From Acidobacteriota bacterium (GTDB taxonomy: Bacteria > Acidobacteriota > Terriglobia > Bryobacterales > Bryobacteraceae), in NCBI GenBank assembly GCA_016213775.1, contig JACQZR010000201.1, forward strand, positions 1 through 62,511: DNA of 62,511 nucleotides, in the 5' to 3' direction. Below are positions 60,073 through 62,511 of this stretch, in pieces. The notes under the pieces are model-generated. The model saw nothing but the letters and a program-made list of their open reading frames with translations. It was not told the origin of the DNA and ran no database searches. Within the stretch, counting starts at the first letter, position 1. Every line of letters starts with the position of its first letter. Both the position numbers and the translations under genes were made by a program.

Positions 60073-60079
60073 TGAGGCG

Positions 60080-60484
60080 ATGACCAGCGAAGGGAATGCG
60101 CGGAAGTTCGCGTTTGTTCTTTGGGTGGTGTTGTTCACGTCCATCGGGATGTACTACCTGGTGATACAACTCATACCGGCAGGTGAACCGCGGGGCGGCC
60201 GCACGGAGTTGTACCTCGGCATTGCTTCGGGTTTACTGGCGCTGTTTAGTGTGGCTGCGCGACTGCGGCGGCGTGAGGCAGCGGGTCCGGAAGAATTCAA
60301 GAGGTACCTTCTGTTGGGGTCGGTGCCGGCGGAGGCGTGCGCGCTGATGGGGGTGGTGGCGCACATTGTCACCGGTTGGCCGCATGCCTGGATGTTGATT
60401 GTCCTCGGCGGCGCGGCCCACCCGTCGGGATGTACGCATCCACCCGCTGCGGCGGCGCAGCCGCATCGTTTCGCACGAACGTGA
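60080..60484 (+). pseudogene. Membrane protein gene, 3' end replaced by antisense permease DNA
   Basis: Up to about 60413 the frame encodes a small membrane protein with three helices (FAFVLWVVLFTSIGMYYLVI, LGIASGLLALFSVAA, LMGVVAHIVTGWPHAWMLIV). After GGAA the sequence is the reverse complement of an ADOP permease fragment, so the last 25 residues (HPSGCTHPPAAAAQPHRFART) are not native. The upstream part probably continues the preceding transporter operon. The family is unrecognised. Confidence 0.65.
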
Positions 60485-61243
60485 ACTGCGGCGGCAGCAC
60501 CCCAACCACCGTATGGGGCCTCCCCTGGAGGCGTACGTCTCTGCCAACGATGCCGGGGTCGGCTCCCAACCGGTTCCACAGGTTGTGCGTGAGAATAATT
60601 GTGTGCTCGCGGCCCGAGCCAAGACCGGCCTCGTCCGGCGCAAAGCTGCGGCCCAGTGTCAGCGGAACGCCGAGCAGTGGGAACAGGTTCGGCGATATGT
60701 GCGTCACGGCGATTTCCATTGGGTCGGCGCCTTCCCGCGACGAGAAGATCCCGCCCAGCATCGGCCGCAGGGCTGCGGAGGTCTCGATCACCGAGTTGGG
60801 TTTCTGGAGTTCGACAATATCCGTTCCGGACAGCGGGGCCGCATTTGACGTCGTTGATGCAGTACTTTCTGCACCGCGGTGTACACCACCGCGAACATTC
60901 GCAGCCCGATGGTCAGCGTGCCGATCGTCGTTGCCGCAAAGAGGGGTGAGCGAGTCAGGCGTCGCCTGACCAGTTCGATGTCGCGGCCCCAGTTGCCGCT
61001 GCGCCGCCACGAGGCGGCCGGGCGCGCCCGCTCGGCAGGTCCGTTCCGCAGCGCGTCAGCCAGCGCCCGCAACCAAGGTCCCGCGAGACGGATTTTCCCG
61101 CCGTTCTGGAGCCTGTCGCGGGCGCGATCCATGTACGCCTCGACCACGGCGTTGCCCATTTCGTCGCGAAAGTCGGACGGACAAAAACGATCGAGAAGCC
61201 GGAACCACCGCTCCGACATGCGCAGCAAGCGAGAGTGCGTCAT
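60415..61243 (-). pseudogene. Truncated, frameshifted ADOP-type ABC permease
   Basis: The start (ATG 61243) overlaps the PadR fragment by 4 bp, the usual PadR-ADOP arrangement of Acidobacteriota. The first part (ERWFRLLDRFCPSDFRDEM, DIELVRRRLTRSPLFAATT) and the first helix (TIGTLTIGLRMFAVVYTAV) are ADOP-type; the frame then shifts near 60875, after which a MacB-like periplasmic region is readable (HISPNLFPLLGVPLTLGRSF, TIILTHNLWNRLGADPGIVG, VVGVLPPQFTFV). It breaks off at about 60415, lacking some 500 residues. Confidence 0.85.
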
Positions 61244-61385
61244 TTGACCTCCTTTGGCAACAGCCCACCGACGCGCGCTGCCCGCATCAGCGCTTCCAGT
61301 CGTCGCGCCTCCGAGCGAGCTACGCGCATCCCTGCACTGGTGATGCGGTAGTAGTTTCGCCGCTCGTCGCCACTGTCAGGCGCCG
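61240..61385 (-). pseudogene. C-terminal fragment of a PadR-type regulator
   Basis: DERRNYYRITSAGMRVARSE and the closing LMRAARVGGLLPKEVK are the wing and C-terminal helix of PadR-like repressors that precede ADOP permeases. The DNA-recognition half is missing; upstream the sequence passes into a PIN-domain remnant. Its TGA overlaps the ADOP ATG. Confidence 0.8.
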
Positions 61386-61760
61386 ACAATGCCGTCGTCG
61401 GTCGTGAGAAACACATCGACGCTCGCCTGTTCGGCACACGCCAAGTGCAGCGAATCGAACTAGCCGAGCCCAAACTGCTGAAACCAGCGGGCGCGAAGCG
61501 CGACGATTTCCTGCGCGAACGCGAGCAGCGCAAGAACGTCGGCGCGCCGTTCAAGGTCAGGGTTGAGAGCGATTTCGATTTCAAGTGCGCGGATGCTCAC
61601 CCAAGTTGCCCCGCCGTCTTGCACGAGTCGAAGAATACCCTCGACTGCCAGCGCCTCGGTTTCCGTCCACACGGCGCTCCTTTGCTTTCGCGATTCCCCC
61701 AACAGCGGCGAAATCGACGACGACCGCTGCCAGTGCCTCCGCTGGGACGGACTCTTCACC
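61380..61760 (-). pseudogene. PIN-domain protein remnant with internal stop
   Basis: On the minus strand ALAVEGILRLVQDGGATWVS, IALNPDLERRADVLALLAFA and then FDSLHLACAEQASVDVFLTT DDGIVGA are the PIN core, but an in-frame TAG (around 61460) separates the second and third parts and the N-terminus is out of frame. It is joined directly to the PadR fragment. From 61760 to 61888 only a possible C-terminal scrap on the plus strand (LGPDGKVVDEYECNPFRKCY, stop at 61878) is visible. Confidence 0.75.
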
Positions 61761-61888
61761 GCTTCGCCGATCGAGGCCACAAGCATGGTGCCAGCGGACC
61801 CCGCACATTCTGGGCCCCGATGGCAAAGTCGTGGACGAGTACGAATGCAACCCCTTCCGGAAGTGCTACGAACTTTAGTCACCTGCCT

Positions 61889-62359
61889 TCACAGCCCGAT
61901 CGGGACGGTCATCAGGATAATTGGTCCACGATAGGTCCCGGCGATATAAGGGGACACAATCTGATAGGGGTAGTTGGTGATCAGCACATTCAGTCTGTAA
62001 TCGTCGGTGTATTCGCCGGAAACGCTCACCTCGATCATCGAAGCGTCTAATCCGAAATAGCCAGGCACATCCAAAGCGTCCTTCTGGTTATAGAGCACCA
62101 TGTTCTTGATTGAGACCGTGTCCTTTGGGTCGTTGATGGCGCCCCATCGAGCCGCGCTCCTGGCCCGCTCCACCAACGCCTGGTGCACAAACAGGAACTG
62201 GCCGAAGTCGACTGCGCCGATAATCAACGCCAGCGTTGCCAGCATCACCAGTGCGCTTTCCACAATCGCGCTTCCGTGTTGCCCCATGCGGCGTCGCGAG
62301 ATTGCCGCCGTACACTGCGGCGAGCCCAGCTTCAACCGTTTGAGTATCCTTCTGCTCAT
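61889..62359 (-). CDS. TadE-like pilus assembly/pseudopilin protein
   Basis: About 156 residues from ATG 62359, which has a strong AGGAGGAAC site 6 nt upstream. The basic N-terminus is followed by GSAIVESALVMLATLALIIG, the TadE/TadF-type hydrophobic segment with conserved Glu five residues after the likely prepilin cut, then VDFGQFLFVHQALVERARSA ARWGA. TadE minor pseudopilins take part in Flp/Tad pilus secretion. The rest (about 85-156) is a small extracellular domain. No other tad gene is in the window. Confidence 0.8.
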   Translation of the reverse strand: MSRRILKRLKLGSPQCTAAISRRRMGQHGSAIVESALVMLATLALIIGAVDFGQFLFVHQALVERARSAARWGAINDPKDTVSIKNMVLYNQKDALDVPGYFGLDASMIEVSVSGEYTDDYRLNVLITNYPYQIVSPYIAGTYRGPIILMTVPIGL

Positions 62360-62432
62360 GGCGAGGTTCCTCCTAGTATATCGTTTCACTAAAACATATC
62401 CAGTGTGATTTGTTTTTTGGTAGACTCGTTGC

Positions 62433-62511
62433 ATGGCGAGTCATTCGCGGCATCCGAAGCTCTTCTTGTTTGAGGAGGAGCAACACATGCTCGATCAGTT
62501 ACGGAATTCCA
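62433..62511 (+). CDS. Start of a gene running off the right edge
   Basis: From ATG 62433 the frame is open to the window end (MASHSRHPKLFLFEEEQHML and on). It is divergent from the TadE-like gene with 73 bp between the starts. Only 26 residues are visible, and an internal ATG at 62487 is possible. No family can be named. Confidence 0.35.
   Translation, partial: MASHSRHPKLFLFEEEQHMLDQLRNS

Noticed and set aside
61800-61878. Short plus-strand frame ending LGPDGKVVDEYECNPFRKCY
   Set aside because: Could be the C-terminal scrap of a lost gene, but it is too short to identify and has no start; mentioned only with the PIN remnant.

Overview
The window looks like a chromosomal segment of a GC-rich soil bacterium of the phylum Acidobacteriota, most likely the Bryobacterales/Solibacter group. 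This is an inference from gene content: an Oar-like TonB-dependent receptor with an N-terminal carboxypeptidase-regulatory domain, PadR plus 'acidobacterial duplicated orphan permease' remnants, a planctomycete-type cytochrome (DUF1549/DUF1553) next to a DUF1501 protein, two PEP-CTERM proteins, DUF4838, DUF5060 and DUF4159 proteins, and many Tat or Sec leaders on enzymes. No rRNA, tRNA, CRISPR array, prophage or intact transposase was seen.

Layout. 1-2480: the 3' end of an operon with two overlapping BrxD-like (DUF2791) proteins, one with an intact P-loop and one without. 2481-3139: about 100-bp tandem repeats and hairpins. 3140-7934: ABC export operon (GldA-like ATPase, fused GldF/GldG permease, DUF4340). 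8061-11732: conserved phoH-ybeY-CNNM/HlyC-era housekeeping cluster. 11999-16876: exported aldo/keto reductase, cytochrome DUF1549/1553 protein, DUF1501 protein. 17254-34893: secreted carbohydrate-ester and glycoside proteins (DUF4838, acetyl xylan esterase type, CE15 glucuronoyl esterase, SGNH hydrolase), sugar oxidoreductase/isomerase/epimerase genes, two PEP-CTERM proteins and toxin-antitoxin pairs. This part holds decayed duplicates of its own genes. 34903-40141: a compact plus-strand run (fused SGNH-alpha/beta hydrolase, two PepSY membrane proteins, DUF5060 glycosidase-like protein). 40165-47118: VapBC pair, exported enolase-superfamily enzyme, Ku, Dabb protein, ABC exporter, YdcF-like protein, membrane proteins. 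47304-54784: TonB-type receptor, ROK kinase, exported HpaI-type aldolase, MsrA, exported mannonate-dehydratase-like protein, cupin. 55118-60072: TPR protein, ABC ATPase, Phd/VapC pair, DUF4159 protein, anion transporter. 60080-61880: gene graveyard (truncated membrane gene, ADOP permease, PadR and PIN remnants). 61889-end: TadE-like protein and the start of one more gene.

How the genes fit together. The middle of the window reads as a plant-polymer guild. Esterases and glycosidase-like proteins act outside or in the periplasm on ester-decorated glucuronoxylan-type material, the TonB-type receptor offers an outer-membrane route, and uronate-pathway relatives (mannonate dehydratase, HpaI aldolase, enolase superfamily, ROK, Gfo/Idh, xylose-isomerase-like) handle products. 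The oddest feature is that many of these normally cytosolic families carry export signals here. The second theme is genome decay: a segmental duplication in which each copy lost different genes, a decayed tail of the DUF4838 gene, five PIN-domain loci, and a family of modular hairpins followed by CCCACA.
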